A stretch of 64,000 nucleotides of DNA from assembly GCF_029945965.1 (NCBI RefSeq), contig NZ_JAQSDO010000006.1, positions 1 through 64,000 of the forward strand. Reading direction: 5' to 3'. The notes below the pieces were generated by a model. That model ran no database searches. It was not told the DNA's origin and saw nothing but the letters and a program-made list of their open reading frames with translations. This DNA is from Thermomonas sp. (lineage in GTDB: Bacteria > Pseudomonadota > Gammaproteobacteria > Xanthomonadales > Xanthomonadaceae). Shown here piece after piece: positions 27,999 to 37,132 of the stretch; the first letter of the stretch is position 1; the number at the start of each line of letters is the position of its first letter. The position numbers and the translations under genes were made by a program.

Positions 27999-28916
27999 AT
28001 GAAACTCGCGATCCTGTCCCGCAACAGCAAGTTGTATTCCACGCGCCGACTGGTCGAGGCCGCACGCAACCGTGGCCATAGCGTGCGCGTGCTGGATCCT
28101 TTGCGTTGCTACATGCGGATCAGCACCGAAGGCTTTGAGATGCACTACAAGGGCGCCAGCATCGCCAACTATGCGGCGGTGGTGCCGCGGATCGGCTCCT
28201 CGGTGACCCGTTATGGCTGCGCTGTATTGCGCCAGTTCGAACTGATGGGCAGCTTCACCCCGAACAGCGCGGCGGCCATCGCGCGTGCACGCGACAAGCT
28301 GCGTTGCCACCAACTTCTGGCGGCGGAAGGGATCGGTCTGCCGGTGACGGTGTTTGGCGACAATCCCGACGATACCGGCGACCTGCTGGCCATGCTCGGC
28401 CCGCCACCGCACGTGATCAAGCTCAATGAGGGTACCCAGGGCGCGGGCGTGATGCTGACCGAGAAATTGTCTGCCTCGCGTGGGGTGATCGAAACCCTGC
28501 GCGGCCTGTACGCGCATTTCCTGGTACAGGAATTCATCGCTGAAGCGAAAGGCGCCGACCTGCGCTGTTTCGTGGTCGGCAACCAGGTGGTTGCAGCGAT
28601 GTCGCGACATGCCCCGAAGGGCGACTTCCGTTCCAACCTGCACCGCGGCGGTACTGCCAGGGCAGCGCGCGTGAGCAAGGCGGAAATCGCCACCGCGGTA
28701 CGGGCCGCACAGGTGCTTGGCCTGGGCGTGGCCGGCGTCGACCTGATTCGGTCCAAGCGTGGCCCGCTGGTGCTGGAAGTCAATTCCTCGCCGGGGCTTG
28801 AAGGGATCGAGCACGCCACTGGCATCGATGTCGCCGGGCACATCATCGGCCACGTGACATCGGAAGGCAGCGTTGCCAACAAACACCCACGCAACACGGA
28901 TTTGACGGATTCTTAA
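27999..28916 (+). CDS. rimK: RimK-family ATP-grasp ligase (ribosomal S6 glutamate ligase type)
   Basis: 305 residues from the ATG giving [22 protein letters not shown], the family start. ATP-grasp features are [15 protein letters not shown] (phosphate loop), [20 protein letters not shown], and [26 protein letters not shown] with the metal-binding Glu and Asn. RimK adds glutamates to the C-terminus of ribosomal protein S6, and the close fit suggests the same here. No strong ribosome site is visible. A terminator-like hairpin follows at 28993. Confidence 0.92.
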   Translation: MKLAILSRNSKLYSTRRLVEAARNRGHSVRVLDPLRCYMRISTEGFEMHYKGASIANYAAVVPRIGSSVTRYGCAVLRQFELMGSFTPNSAAAIARARDKLRCHQLLAAEGIGLPVTVFGDNPDDTGDLLAMLGPPPHVIKLNEGTQGAGVMLTEKLSASRGVIETLRGLYAHFLVQEFIAEAKGADLRCFVVGNQVVAAMSRHAPKGDFRSNLHRGGTARAARVSKAEIATAVRAAQVLGLGVAGVDLIRSKRGPLVLEVNSSPGLEGIEHATGIDVAGHIIGHVTSEGSVANKHPRNTDLTDS

Positions 28917-28992
28917 TCGCTATGCGGCTAACGTGGCGCTGTGGCGCTGCTTCCACCCCCGGAGCCGCCATGCAGGACAGCAAGTGACCTTC

Positions 28993-29024
28993 GGCCCAGG
29001 TGGATTCCCGCCTGGGCCTCTGTT
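28993..29024 (+). terminator. terminator-like hairpin after rimK
   Basis: 11-bp stem (GGCCCAGGTGG at 28993-29003 with CCGCCTGGGCC at 29008-29018, one wobble pair), loop ATTC, followed by TCTGTTTG. The T-tract is weak. The rest of the 300-base gap before the response regulator shows no gene. Confidence 0.6.
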
Positions 29025-29212
29025 TGTCCGTGCTAGTTATCCAAGATAGTTGTCTGAATTGTCCTTGCGGTCGCCACAGACCCGCGACGATGCGAGAGTG
29101 GCAGGCCCAACTGTCTGAGACGTGCTGTGCCAGAATCGTTGAACCATGAACATCGGTGCAGGTCACAGCCAAGGCTGCATCTGTCCTGCAAGCCCGCCGA
29201 AAGGAACCCTGC

Positions 29213-29896
29213 ATGCGCATCCTGGTCATTGAAGACAACCCCGATATCGCCGCCAACCTGGGCGATTACCTTGAAGACCACGGACATACCGTGGACTTCG
29301 CCGCCGACGGCGTGACCGGCCTGCACCTGGCTGTAGTGCATGAATTCGATGCGATCGTGCTGGACCTCAACCTGCCCGGCATGGATGGCCTTGAGGTCTG
29401 CCGCAAGTTGCGCAACGAGGCGCGCAAGCAGACCCCGGTGCTGATGCTGACCGCGCGCGATTCGCTGGACAACAAGCTGGCCGGCTTCGATTCCGGCGCG
29501 GACGACTACCTGATCAAGCCGTTTGCGTTGCAGGAAGTCGACGTGCGCCTGAACGCGCTGGCCCGGCGCGGGCGCGGCCCGCAGGCGCGGATACTCAACG
29601 TGGGCGAGCTGGAGTTCAACCTCGATACGCTTGAAGTCCGCCGCGAAGGCAAGTTCCTGCAACTCAACCCGACCGCGTTGAAGATACTGCAGTCGCTGAT
29701 GGAGGCCTCGCCGGCGGTAGTGACCCGGCAGGAACTGGAAACCCGGGTGTGGGGCGAGGAGTTGCCGGATTCGGACTCCCTGCGTGTGCATATCCACGGC
29801 CTGCGCGCAATGATCGACAAGCCATTCGCCACGCCGATGATCCAGACCCGGCATGGTATCGGCTACCGGATCGCCGTACTCGATGTCGAAAGCTGA
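29213..29896 (+). CDS. OmpR/PhoB-family response regulator
   Basis: 227 residues from ATG 29213 (AAGGAA 7 bases upstream). The receiver domain (1-120) has the acidic pair in VIEDNPD, the phosphorylated Asp in AIVLDLNLPGMDG, Thr in LMLTARDS and Lys in LIKPFAL. The C-terminal winged-helix DNA-binding domain (130-225) ends in SLRVHIHGLRAMIDKPF..IQTRHGIGYRI. It is coupled to the overlapping histidine kinase gene. The stimulus and regulon are unknown. Confidence 0.95.
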   Translation: MRILVIEDNPDIAANLGDYLEDHGHTVDFAADGVTGLHLAVVHEFDAIVLDLNLPGMDGLEVCRKLRNEARKQTPVLMLTARDSLDNKLAGFDSGADDYLIKPFALQEVDVRLNALARRGRGPQARILNVGELEFNLDTLEVRREGKFLQLNPTALKILQSLMEASPAVVTRQELETRVWGEELPDSDSLRVHIHGLRAMIDKPFATPMIQTRHGIGYRIAVLDVES

Positions 29897-31223
29897 CCCC
29901 GCGCCGCAGCGGTCGGTTGCCCGTGGCCGGCACCGGCTACGCACACGCATCATTGTTTCCTTCATGTTGCTGGGTTTTGGCCTGACGGCACTGTTCGCCG
30001 TAGCAATGGTCAACTTGCGAAACCGCCTGGAAAATCAGCTCATCGAGAACACCCTCAAGCGTGAGGTCGCAAATCTCGTGCAGCATGTCGAGACGCGTCC
30101 CGACGAGCCTCCTTACTACCTTGTCTTCGATGCCCGTACCTTCAGCGACGACAACGCCTACAAGATCAACCCGCTGTATCGTGACCTGAAGTCAGGCGTG
30201 CACGAGATTCGTGAGCCTGACGTCAATGGCGTTATCCAGGTTTACAAGGTCGCAGTCCGCATGGGGCTGAGCAAGGAAGGAAAACGGTTCACAAGTCTGG
30301 TGCGGTACAACGTCACTGATGCCGCAGCAACATCGGATGTATTGACTCAATGGCTGTTTGGAGCGGTGTTGGCGTTTACCCTGCTCGCCCTCGTGTTGGG
30401 CTGGTGGTCGGCCTCCCGCGTGATGGCCCCGGTGTCCGACCTCGCCCAGCGATTGCGACGCAGTGGCATGAGTTCCGACACAGATGAACTGGCGCCGTAT
30501 TTCGCCGAGGACGAAGTGGGCGAGCTGGCCAAGGCCCTCGACGACTACGCGGGCCGCCTGACCGAGGTCGTGCAGCGCGACCGCGAGTTCAATGCCGATG
30601 TAAGTCATGAACTGCGCACGCCACTGGCGGTGATTCGCGGTGCAGTGGAGTTGCTGCTGTCCAAACCCGAACTGGATGAACGCACGCGCAGTCGCTTGCA
30701 GCGCATCGAGCGTTCCGAATTGCAATGCACCGACTTGATCAGCGCGTTGCTGCTGCTGTCGCGCAACGAACGTGCGCAGGGCCATTGCGACGTGGCCAAG
30801 CTGGCCAAGCAACTGCTGGACAACCATCGTGCGCAGCTTGGTGGCAAGCCGCTGGAGCTGCGTCTGGAAGGCGAACCGAAGCTGATGATCGATGCGCCGG
30901 AATCCGCGGTAGCGGTGGCCTTGGGCAACCTGATCGGCAATGCGGTGAAGTACACCCGCAGCGGTGAGGTGGTGGTGCGTCTGCATGCCGATGCGGTGGA
31001 AGTGGTGGACTCCGGCCCCGGACTGAGCGCTGACGATGCCGCGCGCCTGTTCGAGCGTGGTTATCGCGGTACCCACGCCGGCCATTCGCAGGGCGGCGGC
31101 ATTGGCCTGTCGATCGTGCGCCGGATCTGTGCGCTGTACGGCTGGGATGTGCGTGTGCGTCCTGGCGATACGCAGGGCGTAGTGGCCATGCTGCGCTTTG
31201 GGGCGCAGGACATCCTGGGCTGA
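29883..31223 (+). CDS. sensor histidine kinase
   Basis: 446 residues; its ATG lies 14 bases inside the response regulator gene, so the pair is translationally coupled. TM1 (TRIIVSFMLLGFGLTALFAVAM), a periplasmic sensor of about 120 residues without recognised fold, TM2 (LFGAVLAFTLLALVLGWW), HAMP, then HisKA (FNADVSHELRTPLAVIRG, phosphorylated His) and HATPase (NLIGNAVKYT, VVDSGPGLS, GGGIGLSIVRRI). It partners the regulator just upstream. Convergent with ilvE. Confidence 0.95.
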   Translation: MSKADPAPQRSVARGRHRLRTRIIVSFMLLGFGLTALFAVAMVNLRNRLENQLIENTLKREVANLVQHVETRPDEPPYYLVFDARTFSDDNAYKINPLYRDLKSGVHEIREPDVNGVIQVYKVAVRMGLSKEGKRFTSLVRYNVTDAAATSDVLTQWLFGAVLAFTLLALVLGWWSASRVMAPVSDLAQRLRRSGMSSDTDELAPYFAEDEVGELAKALDDYAGRLTEVVQRDREFNADVSHELRTPLAVIRGAVELLLSKPELDERTRSRLQRIERSELQCTDLISALLLLSRNERAQGHCDVAKLAKQLLDNHRAQLGGKPLELRLEGEPKLMIDAPESAVAVALGNLIGNAVKYTRSGEVVVRLHADAVEVVDSGPGLSADDAARLFERGYRGTHAGHSQGGGIGLSIVRRICALYGWDVRVRPGDTQGVVAMLRFGAQDILG

Positions 31224-31242
31224 TTGCGCAAAAGAGCGAGTG

Positions 31243-32160
31243 TTACGCGTCCAGCATCTCCAGCCAACCGTGCTTGTCCGGCGTGCTGCCATCGAACAGT
31301 CCGAAGAACATCGACTGGATGCGCTGGGTCATCGGGCCGGGCTTGCCGGCGCCGACCTGGCGGCCATCGACCGAACGGATCGGGGTGATCTCGGCGGCGG
31401 TGCCACACATGAACAACTCATCGCATAGATAGAGATATTCGCGCGGCAGGTCGCGTTCGACCACTTCGATCCCGTTGGCACGGGCCAGGATAATGATCGT
31501 ATTGCGGGTGATGCCGTTGAGCAGCGCGGCGCTGACTGGCGTGGTGTGCAGCGCGCCGTCGAACACCAGGAACAGGTTCTCGCCGGCGCCTTCGCTGAGC
31601 AGGCCGGTCGAGGCCAGCGCAATACCTTCGCCGAAGCCAAGCCTGCGCGCCTCGCGCGCGATCAGTTGCCCGGACAGGTAATTGCCGCCGGCCTTGGCGC
31701 CGGCCGGAATGGTGTTCGGCGCGACCCGCTGCCAGCTGGACACGCAGGCGTCGATCCCTTGTTCAAGCACGCCCTCGCCGAGATAGGCGCCCATCGGCCA
31801 CGTCGCGACGGCAACATCGATCGGCGTTTCCGCGGACAGGCCGAACCCGCCAAGGCCGCGGTAGGCGACTGGACGCAGGTAGGCCTTGGCCAGTTCATTG
31901 CGCCTCACGACTTCGCGGCAGGCGGCGTTGATCTCATCCTGCGTGTACGGGATCACCATGTCGTAGATCTTGGCCGAGGCGAACAAGCGCTTGGTGTGGT
32001 CGGTCAGGCGGAAGATCGCCGGGCCCTTGGGCGTGTCGTAGCAGCGGATGCCCTCGAATATCGACGAGCCATAGTGCAGCGCATGCGCCATGACATGAGT
32101 AGTAGCCTCGGCCCAGGGCATGATTTTGCCGTTCTGCCAGATCCATTCGGGGTATTGCAT
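31243..32160 (-). CDS. ilvE: branched-chain amino acid aminotransferase
   Basis: PLP enzyme for the last step of leucine, isoleucine and valine synthesis. 305 residues from the ATG giving MQYPEWIWQNGKIMPW, with GGAG about 9 bases upstream; the frame is open further upstream but not family-like. HALHYGSSIFEGIRCY, YLRPVAYRG, KAGGNYLSGQLIAREARRLGFGEGIAL (PLP lysine in KAGGNY), SEGAGENLF and GTAAEITPI are class IV aminotransferase signatures. Confidence 0.96.
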   Translation of the reverse strand: MQYPEWIWQNGKIMPWAEATTHVMAHALHYGSSIFEGIRCYDTPKGPAIFRLTDHTKRLFASAKIYDMVIPYTQDEINAACREVVRRNELAKAYLRPVAYRGLGGFGLSAETPIDVAVATWPMGAYLGEGVLEQGIDACVSSWQRVAPNTIPAGAKAGGNYLSGQLIAREARRLGFGEGIALASTGLLSEGAGENLFLVFDGALHTTPVSAALLNGITRNTIIILARANGIEVVERDLPREYLYLCDELFMCGTAAEITPIRSVDGRQVGAGKPGPMTQRIQSMFFGLFDGSTPDKHGWLEMLDA

Positions 32161-32224
32161 CGCCGCCACTCCAGGGAACTTCAAACCTCGATTTTGCCTG
32201 AATCCGCCGCGACGCGGCACTTGC

Positions 32225-32806
32225 TCAGAAATGCACCCACCAGCAACCGAGGTTCTTGCGCAGGCCAAACACCGTGCGCGAGGGCGTGCTGTTGTTTGCC
32301 AGCGTCTGCTCGACGCGCAGGCCAACCAGACGCGGCCTGACCGCAGGTCGCGGGATGACGGCGCCATCCTGGTCGAATTCAAGGACGCCGGCATACGGAT
32401 CGCTATAGGGGTCATAGCCACCCGAGTACATCGGTTGCACATCGACCAGTGGACGCTTGGCGATTATTTCCAATCGCTTCATCAACCGATAACCACTGGC
32501 GGTGGATGCACCGCTGAAATCATAAAGCCCCGCCAGCTGGTTGACGTCACTGGTCTGGATCGCATTGCCCAGCGAATACGCCAGGTCCTGCACACTGCGC
32601 GCGCAACCGCGATACACGTGACTGTTGTTGATCCCGATAATCCCGTTGGAGGACAGGCGCTCGGTCGCGCCGATGTCCTCGCATTTGCGATCGGTATAGA
32701 TCAGGTTGCCGTCGCTGGCCGTGCAGCGGCGTACCTGCGCCTGTGCGGCATGCGGCATGTACGCGGCGATTAGCAGCAGGAGTGACGTCAGGAGGATGCG
32801 ATGCAT
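32225..32806 (-). CDS. secreted DUF4124-like protein
   Basis: 193 residues from ATG 32806, which begins a signal peptide (MHRILLTSLLLLIAAYMPHAAQA). The mature N-terminus VRRCTASDGNLIYTDRKCEDIGA has the DUF4124 pattern (x-C-x-D-G-x-x-x-Y-[ST]-D-x-x-C). The remaining 120 residues are unrecognised, with two further Cys (GCARSVQ, LGCWW) that could form a disulfide. It is a periplasmic protein of unknown role, lying between ilvE and metF on the same strand. Confidence 0.7.
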   Translation of the reverse strand: MHRILLTSLLLLIAAYMPHAAQAQVRRCTASDGNLIYTDRKCEDIGATERLSSNGIIGINNSHVYRGCARSVQDLAYSLGNAIQTSDVNQLAGLYDFSGASTASGYRLMKRLEIIAKRPLVDVQPMYSGGYDPYSDPYAGVLEFDQDGAVIPRPAVRPRLVGLRVEQTLANNSTPSRTVFGLRKNLGCWWVHF

Positions 32807-32852
32807 GCACCAGCCTAACCGCGCGGGCACGGCCGGGGAAGCGGATTACGGA

Positions 32853-33677
32853 TCAACGCAGGCGTTCGAGTACGGACAAGGTTGGCTTCGACAGGTTCAG
32901 CGTATAGAAATGCAACGCTGGCGCGCCACCGGCCATCAGCCGCGCGCACATGCTGGCGACCACATCGGCCGCGAACGCGCGGATGCTGTCGGCATCGTCG
33001 CCATAGGCGCGCATGCGCTGGCCGATCCAGCGCGGGATTTCGGCGCCGCAGGCTTCGGAGAAACGCTTGAGCTGGCTGAAATTGGAGATCGGCATGATGC
33101 CGGGAACGATCGGCACCTCGATGCCGGCTGCGCGCACGTCATCGACGAAGCGGAAGTAGGCATCGGTGTTGTAGAAATACTGGGTGATCGCACCGTTCGC
33201 ACCGGCATCGACCTTGGTCTTGAAATTGCGCAGGTCGACCAGTGCATCCTCCGCCTGCGGATGCGTTTCCGGATAGGCGGCGACCTCGATGTGGAAGTGA
33301 TCGCCCTGTTCGGCACGGATCAATGCGACCAGTTCGCTGGCGTAACGCAGGTCGCCACTACTCACCATGCCCGACGGCGTGTCGCCGCGCAGTGCGACCA
33401 CGCGGTCGCAACCCAGCGCGCGATAGAGCTTGAGCAGCGAGCGGATTTCCTCGCGGTTGCCGCCCACGCAGGTGATGTGCGGCACGCCGGCCACACCATG
33501 TTCGCTGCGTAGCCGTTGCACGGTTTCCGGGGTATGGCTGAGGGTCGAACCGCCGGCGCCGAAGGTGACCGACATGAACTGCGGAGCGTGCGCTTTCAGC
33601 CTCTGCACGCTGCGGTCCAGTTGTGCGCGCTGCTCGTCGGTCTTGGGCGGATAGAACTCGAAACTGATCGGCAGCAT
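32853..33677 (-). CDS. metF: 5,10-methylenetetrahydrofolate reductase
   Basis: FAD enzyme that supplies methyl-tetrahydrofolate for methionine synthesis. 274 residues from the ATG giving MLPISFEFYPPKTDEQ. SFEFYPPKT (catalytic Glu), SVTFGAGGS, HITCVGGNREEI, RGDTPSG, IEVAAYPETHPQA and TQYFYNTDAYFRF are MetF landmarks. Its promoter region holds a perfect 14-bp palindrome (33716-33729). ahcY lies further upstream on the same strand, but a diguanylate cyclase gene in the opposite direction separates the two. Confidence 0.96.
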   Translation of the reverse strand: MLPISFEFYPPKTDEQRAQLDRSVQRLKAHAPQFMSVTFGAGGSTLSHTPETVQRLRSEHGVAGVPHITCVGGNREEIRSLLKLYRALGCDRVVALRGDTPSGMVSSGDLRYASELVALIRAEQGDHFHIEVAAYPETHPQAEDALVDLRNFKTKVDAGANGAITQYFYNTDAYFRFVDDVRAAGIEVPIVPGIMPISNFSQLKRFSEACGAEIPRWIGQRMRAYGDDADSIRAFAADVVASMCARLMAGGAPALHFYTLNLSKPTLSVLERLR

Positions 33678-33705
33678 ATGCGGGGTTCGGCGCGAGGATG
33701 CCGAC

Positions 33706-33711
33706 ATTCTA
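33706..33711 (-). promoter_or_regulatory. candidate metF -10 element
   Basis: TAGAAT read on the minus strand, 29 bases before the metF ATG, with TTTATT at 33734-33729 at a 17-base spacing as a weak -35. The palindrome at 33716-33729 falls in the spacer. Confidence 0.45.
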
Positions 33712-33715
33712 TCGC

Positions 33716-33729
33716 TTCATCCGGATGAA
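33716..33729. promoter_or_regulatory. palindromic operator candidate upstream of metF
   Basis: TTCATCCGGATGAA is a perfect 14-bp palindrome lying between the putative -35 and -10 of metF, where a bound repressor would block polymerase. The half-site TTCATCCG recurs upstream of metK (minus strand, around 44278-44285), and the shorter TTCATCC occurs twice upstream of ahcY. This suggests a methionine-cycle regulator; its identity is not shown by the sequence. Confidence 0.6.
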
Positions 33730-33813
33730 ATAAAACAGTTAACGCGAAGCCTGGTTGCCGCAGCGCTTGACCTGTGCGGGATCCGGCGGGCAATGTGCAT
33801 CCAGGGGGAACCG

Positions 33814-34971
33814 ATGCACGATGTAATGGAAACTGCGCCTGCGTCGACTACAGCGACGCCACGCGTGCTGCAGGAATTGACCGAAACCTTGCAGCGCCTG
33901 CGCCTGGGTGGACCGTTCTATGTCCTGCTATGGGGCTTGGCGGGCTTGGCAGGCAACTTGTGGGAACGCGCGCGCTGGCCATTTCTGGTGATCGGCGTGT
34001 GCTTCATCGTGCTGACCATCATCCGTTTCCGCGTGCGCGGATTACCCAAAGGTTCAAGCAAATGTTCAAGCGACGTCGAGATGCGCAAGCGGCTTGATGC
34101 CATCTGGATGCTGTTGCTGGTGAATACGGCGCTGTGGGGCGGGGCGGCGGGCTGGTTGTTGCTGGTGGCGCCAGACGAGAGCGCACGCACCGTGGCCGCC
34201 GTGAGTTCCTACGCATTTGCCACCGCCTTCGCGCACAACTTCCCGATGCGCCTGCGGCAGGCGCTGCTGGCCATTGGCTTGATCTACCTGCCGACGCTGG
34301 CAGGCTTCATGCTCGTTGGTTCGCGCGTGGAGTTGGTGGCGGTCAGTGCGCTGTACTTGCTGTACGTGGTCCTGGCGCTGCGCCGGAGCCATGTCGAATA
34401 CCTGCAGCGCCTGGACCTGGAGGACGAACTGCGTCGCCAGCGCGACCTGTTCGAGCAGCAGAGCCGGCGCGATGGACTCACCGGCCTGGCCAACCGGCGC
34501 CTGTTCTCGAGTGTGATCGAGGAAGGCATGGCCACGACCCGCCGCCATGGCGATGCATTAGTGCTGATGATCCTCGACCTGGACCATTTCAAGGTGGTCA
34601 ACGACAGCCATGGTCATGCTGCAGGGGATATCTGCCTGCGCGGCTTCGCCCGGCAGTTGCAGCAGGCATTCGACAACCCGGACGAAATGGTCGCGCGGCT
34701 GGGTGGCGAGGAATTCGCGGTCGTGATTCATGGCCAGGCGCTGGAGGCTGCGCTGGATCGTGCCGAAGCCTTCCGTATCGACCTTGTAGGCACGCCACAA
34801 ATGCTCGATGAAACCAGTAGCCTCACGCTGGCGGTCAGTATTGGTGTGGCGGTATTCGACCCGGCACGGCATGCGGATGTCGATGCGTTTTATCGCGATG
34901 CCGATGCTGCCCTGTACCGCGCCAAGGAACTGGGCCGAAACCGGGTCTGCACGCCGGACATCGATTCGTAG
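33814..34971 (+). CDS. membrane-bound diguanylate cyclase (GGDEF)
   Basis: 385 residues from ATG 33814 (GGGGGA upstream). Five to six transmembrane helices (about 35-205) form an unidentified sensor. A short coiled coil (RLDLEDELRRQRDLFEQQ) links to the GGDEF domain (about 225-380) with DGLTGLANRRLF, LDLDHFKVVNDSHGHAAGD and the active-site GGEEF. An allosteric RxxD site six residues before GGEEF is absent (NPDE instead). It makes cyclic di-GMP, inferred active. It sits between metF and ahcY on the opposite strand. Confidence 0.92.
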   Translation: MHDVMETAPASTTATPRVLQELTETLQRLRLGGPFYVLLWGLAGLAGNLWERARWPFLVIGVCFIVLTIIRFRVRGLPKGSSKCSSDVEMRKRLDAIWMLLLVNTALWGGAAGWLLLVAPDESARTVAAVSSYAFATAFAHNFPMRLRQALLAIGLIYLPTLAGFMLVGSRVELVAVSALYLLYVVLALRRSHVEYLQRLDLEDELRRQRDLFEQQSRRDGLTGLANRRLFSSVIEEGMATTRRHGDALVLMILDLDHFKVVNDSHGHAAGDICLRGFARQLQQAFDNPDEMVARLGGEEFAVVIHGQALEAALDRAEAFRIDLVGTPQMLDETSSLTLAVSIGVAVFDPARHADVDAFYRDADAALYRAKELGRNRVCTPDIDS

Positions 34972-34989
34972 CCTCGGTTCCACAAACAC

Positions 34990-35013
34990 AGCGGGCGCCT
35001 TCCAGCGCCCGCT
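34990..35013. terminator. hairpin between diguanylate cyclase and ahcY
   Basis: 9-bp perfect stem (AGCGGGCGC / GCGCCCGCT) with loop CTTCCA between two convergent genes. Neither side has a strong T-tract (minus strand GTGTTTGTGG is the better), so it is probably a bidirectional terminator of moderate strength. Confidence 0.6.
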
Positions 35014-35038
35014 GCTTGCAAACGATTCGGCGATTCGA

Positions 35039-36484
35039 TCAGTAGCGGTAATGCTCCGCCTTGTACGGGCCATTGACCGAAACGCCGAGATACTCGGCCT
35101 GATCCTTGCTCAGCGTGGTCAGCTTCACCCCGATCTTCTCCAGGTGCAGGCGCGCCACTTCTTCGTCCAGGTGCTTGGGCAGGATGTAGACCTTGTTCTC
35201 GTAGCTGTCCTTCTTTTCCCACAGGTCGATCTGGGCGAGGGTCTGGTTGGCGAACGAGTTGGACATCACGAAGCTCGGGTGGCCGGTGGCGCAACCCAGG
35301 TTGACCAGGCGGCCTTCAGCCAGCAGGAAGATGCTGTTTCCATTCGCAAACGTGAACTTGTCGACCTGGTCCTTGATGTTGGTCTTCTGAGCATCCTTGA
35401 GCGCGTACAGCGCATCGACCTGGATCTCATTGTCGAAGTGGCCGATGTTGCAGACAATCGCCTGGTCCTTCATCGCCTGCATGTGCTGCACGGTGATGAT
35501 GTCCTTGTTGCCAGTGGTGGTGACGTAGATGTCGCCGCGGCCCAAGGTCGCTTCGAGTGTGTTGACCTCGAAACCTTCCATCGCTGCCTGCAACGCACAA
35601 ATCGGGTCGATCTCGGTGATCACTATGCGCGCGCCGTAGGCACGCAGTGACGCCGCGCTGCCCTTGCCGACATCACCGTAGCCGCAGACCACTGCGACCT
35701 TGCCGGCCAGCATCACGTCCATCGCGCGCTTCAGGCCATCGGCCAGCGACTCGCGGCAGCCGTAAAGATTGTCGAACTTGGACTTGGTGACGGAGTCGTT
35801 GACGTTGATCGCTGGCACCAACAACTTGCCCTGTTCGGCGATCTGGTACAGGCGGTGCACGCCGGTAGTGGTTTCTTCCGATACGCCTTTCCAGTCCTTG
35901 ACCACGCGGGTCCAGTAACCGGGGCGTTCGATGGCAACACGCTTGAGCAGCGCCTTGATCACGCCTTCCTCGTGCGAAGCGGCCTTTTCATCAACCCAGG
36001 TCGAACCCTTCTCGAGCTCGAAGCCCTTGTGGATCAGCAGGGTGACGTCGCCGCCGTCATCGACCACGAGTTCCGGGCCCGTCTGGGTGCCATCGGCCAG
36101 GGTGAAGGTCAGCGCGTCGAGCGTGCAGTCCCAGTATTCCTCCAGCGATTCGCCCTTCCAGGCGAACACCGGGGTGCCGGTCGCGGCGATCGCGGCGGCG
36201 GCATGGTCCTGGGTCGAGAAAATGTTGCAGGACGCCCAGCGCACATCGGCGCCGATGTCCTTGAGGGTTTCGATCAGCACTGCGGTCTGGATGGTCATGT
36301 GCAGCGAGCCGGTCACGCGCACGCCATCCAGCGGCTTGCTGTCGGCATGCTTGCGGCGGATCGACATCAGGCCCGGCATCTCGTGCTCGGCGATGTCAAT
36401 TTCCTTGCGGCCGAAGTCGGCCAGCGCGATGTCGGCGATCTTGTAGTCGCCGTCGGTACTGAAGGTCTTGAGTTGGGCGTTCAT
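35039..36484 (-). CDS. ahcY: S-adenosyl-L-homocysteine hydrolase
   Basis: Cleaves SAH to adenosine and homocysteine, removing the product inhibitor of methyltransferases. 481 residues from the ATG giving [53 protein letters not shown]-equivalent [37 protein letters not shown] (NAD-binding), [10 protein letters not shown] and the C-terminal tail YKAEHYRY are present. An SAH riboswitch occupies the leader, so expression should rise with SAH. Confidence 0.98.
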   Translation of the reverse strand: MNAQLKTFSTDGDYKIADIALADFGRKEIDIAEHEMPGLMSIRRKHADSKPLDGVRVTGSLHMTIQTAVLIETLKDIGADVRWASCNIFSTQDHAAAAIAATGTPVFAWKGESLEEYWDCTLDALTFTLADGTQTGPELVVDDGGDVTLLIHKGFELEKGSTWVDEKAASHEEGVIKALLKRVAIERPGYWTRVVKDWKGVSEETTTGVHRLYQIAEQGKLLVPAINVNDSVTKSKFDNLYGCRESLADGLKRAMDVMLAGKVAVVCGYGDVGKGSAASLRAYGARIVITEIDPICALQAAMEGFEVNTLEATLGRGDIYVTTTGNKDIITVQHMQAMKDQAIVCNIGHFDNEIQVDALYALKDAQKTNIKDQVDKFTFANGNSIFLLAEGRLVNLGCATGHPSFVMSNSFANQTLAQIDLWEKKDSYENKVYILPKHLDEEVARLHLEKIGVKLTTLSKDQAEYLGVSVNGPYKAEHYRY

Positions 36485-36540
36485 GTGAGCTACTCCGGTT
36501 TCCGTGCTCGCCGTTGCGGCAGAGCGGGGATGAATGCAAA

Positions 36541-36627
36541 CCGGGCGCCGTTGGTGCGTGGAAATCCTGCCGAGCCTGATTCCGGCATGCCTTGACGGCA
36601 TCCGGACTTGCAGCGCCCCTCGGCAGG
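36541..36627 (-). promoter_or_regulatory. SAH riboswitch in the ahcY leader
   Basis: Read on the minus strand, CTGCCGAG (36626-36619) pairs with CTCGGCAG (36574-36567) as P1. GGGGCGCTGC follows the 5' P1 strand, a TCCGG..CCGGA hairpin lies inside, and AACGGCGCCC (36552-36543) can pair back with GGGCGC as the pseudoknot. The conserved strings CCGAGGGGCGCTGC, CAGGCTCGG and AACGGCGC are those of the SAH riboswitch class found before ahcY in beta- and gammaproteobacteria. It ends about 57 bases before the ATG. Confidence 0.93.
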
Positions 36628-36634
36628 GAGCGGC

Positions 36635-36640
36635 ATTATA
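36635..36640 (-). promoter_or_regulatory. ahcY -10 element
   Basis: Perfect TATAAT on the minus strand, placed so that transcription would begin just ahead of the SAH riboswitch P1 stem. The -35 region (around 36658-36663) is poor and overlaps a TTCATCC string (36666-36660). Confidence 0.7.
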
Positions 36641-36694
36641 TCGCAGGATCGCGATGGAGGGATGAATGGCGTGCTTGCCCATCCCTACTCACAA

Positions 36695-37132
36695 TCAGAC
36701 GCTGCTGCCTGCCGGGTACAGCACTGCCAGAAAATTTGCCGGCGCCAGAATCGAAAAGCGCACCTGTTCGGCCAATGCCAGCAGGTCGGCATCACCGCTG
36801 ACCAGCACGTCTGCGCGGCCGGTCGCAGCCAGATACAGGAATGGCATATCGAAGGGGTCGCGGCACGCGGGCACAACAGGCGGCTTGGCGATGCGAATGA
36901 CCCGCGTATGCGGCAGGTAGTCAGCCAGAAGCTCATGCTGCGCGTCAGCGGGCAGCTTGAACTTCGGATAGGCCAGCACCCGGATCAACTCCTGCACCGT
37001 GTCGTTGCTCACCAATGGCTCGAAGGCGCCACGTTGCCACGCAAGCCGCAGTTGCCCGGACACACCGCCACGGAACAGCAATGCAGACACCACCACATTG
37101 GTATCCAGCACCACCCGTGGTGGGTGCTTCAT
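36695..37132 (-). CDS. PIN-domain toxin (putative toxin-antitoxin RNase)
   Basis: 145 residues. VVLDTNVVVSAL (first Asp), VQELIRVL (Glu), CRDPFDMPFLYLA (Asp pair) and VSGDADLL (last Asp) form the acidic PIN nuclease site; the overall pattern is the TIGR00305-type 'toxin component, PIN family'. The start overlaps the stop of the upstream AbrB-type gene (ATGA), the normal antitoxin-toxin arrangement. It probably cleaves RNA when free of antitoxin. Confidence 0.88.
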   Translation of the reverse strand: MKHPPRVVLDTNVVVSALLFRGGVSGQLRLAWQRGAFEPLVSNDTVQELIRVLAYPKFKLPADAQHELLADYLPHTRVIRIAKPPVVPACRDPFDMPFLYLAATGRADVLVSGDADLLALAEQVRFSILAPANFLAVLYPAGSSV

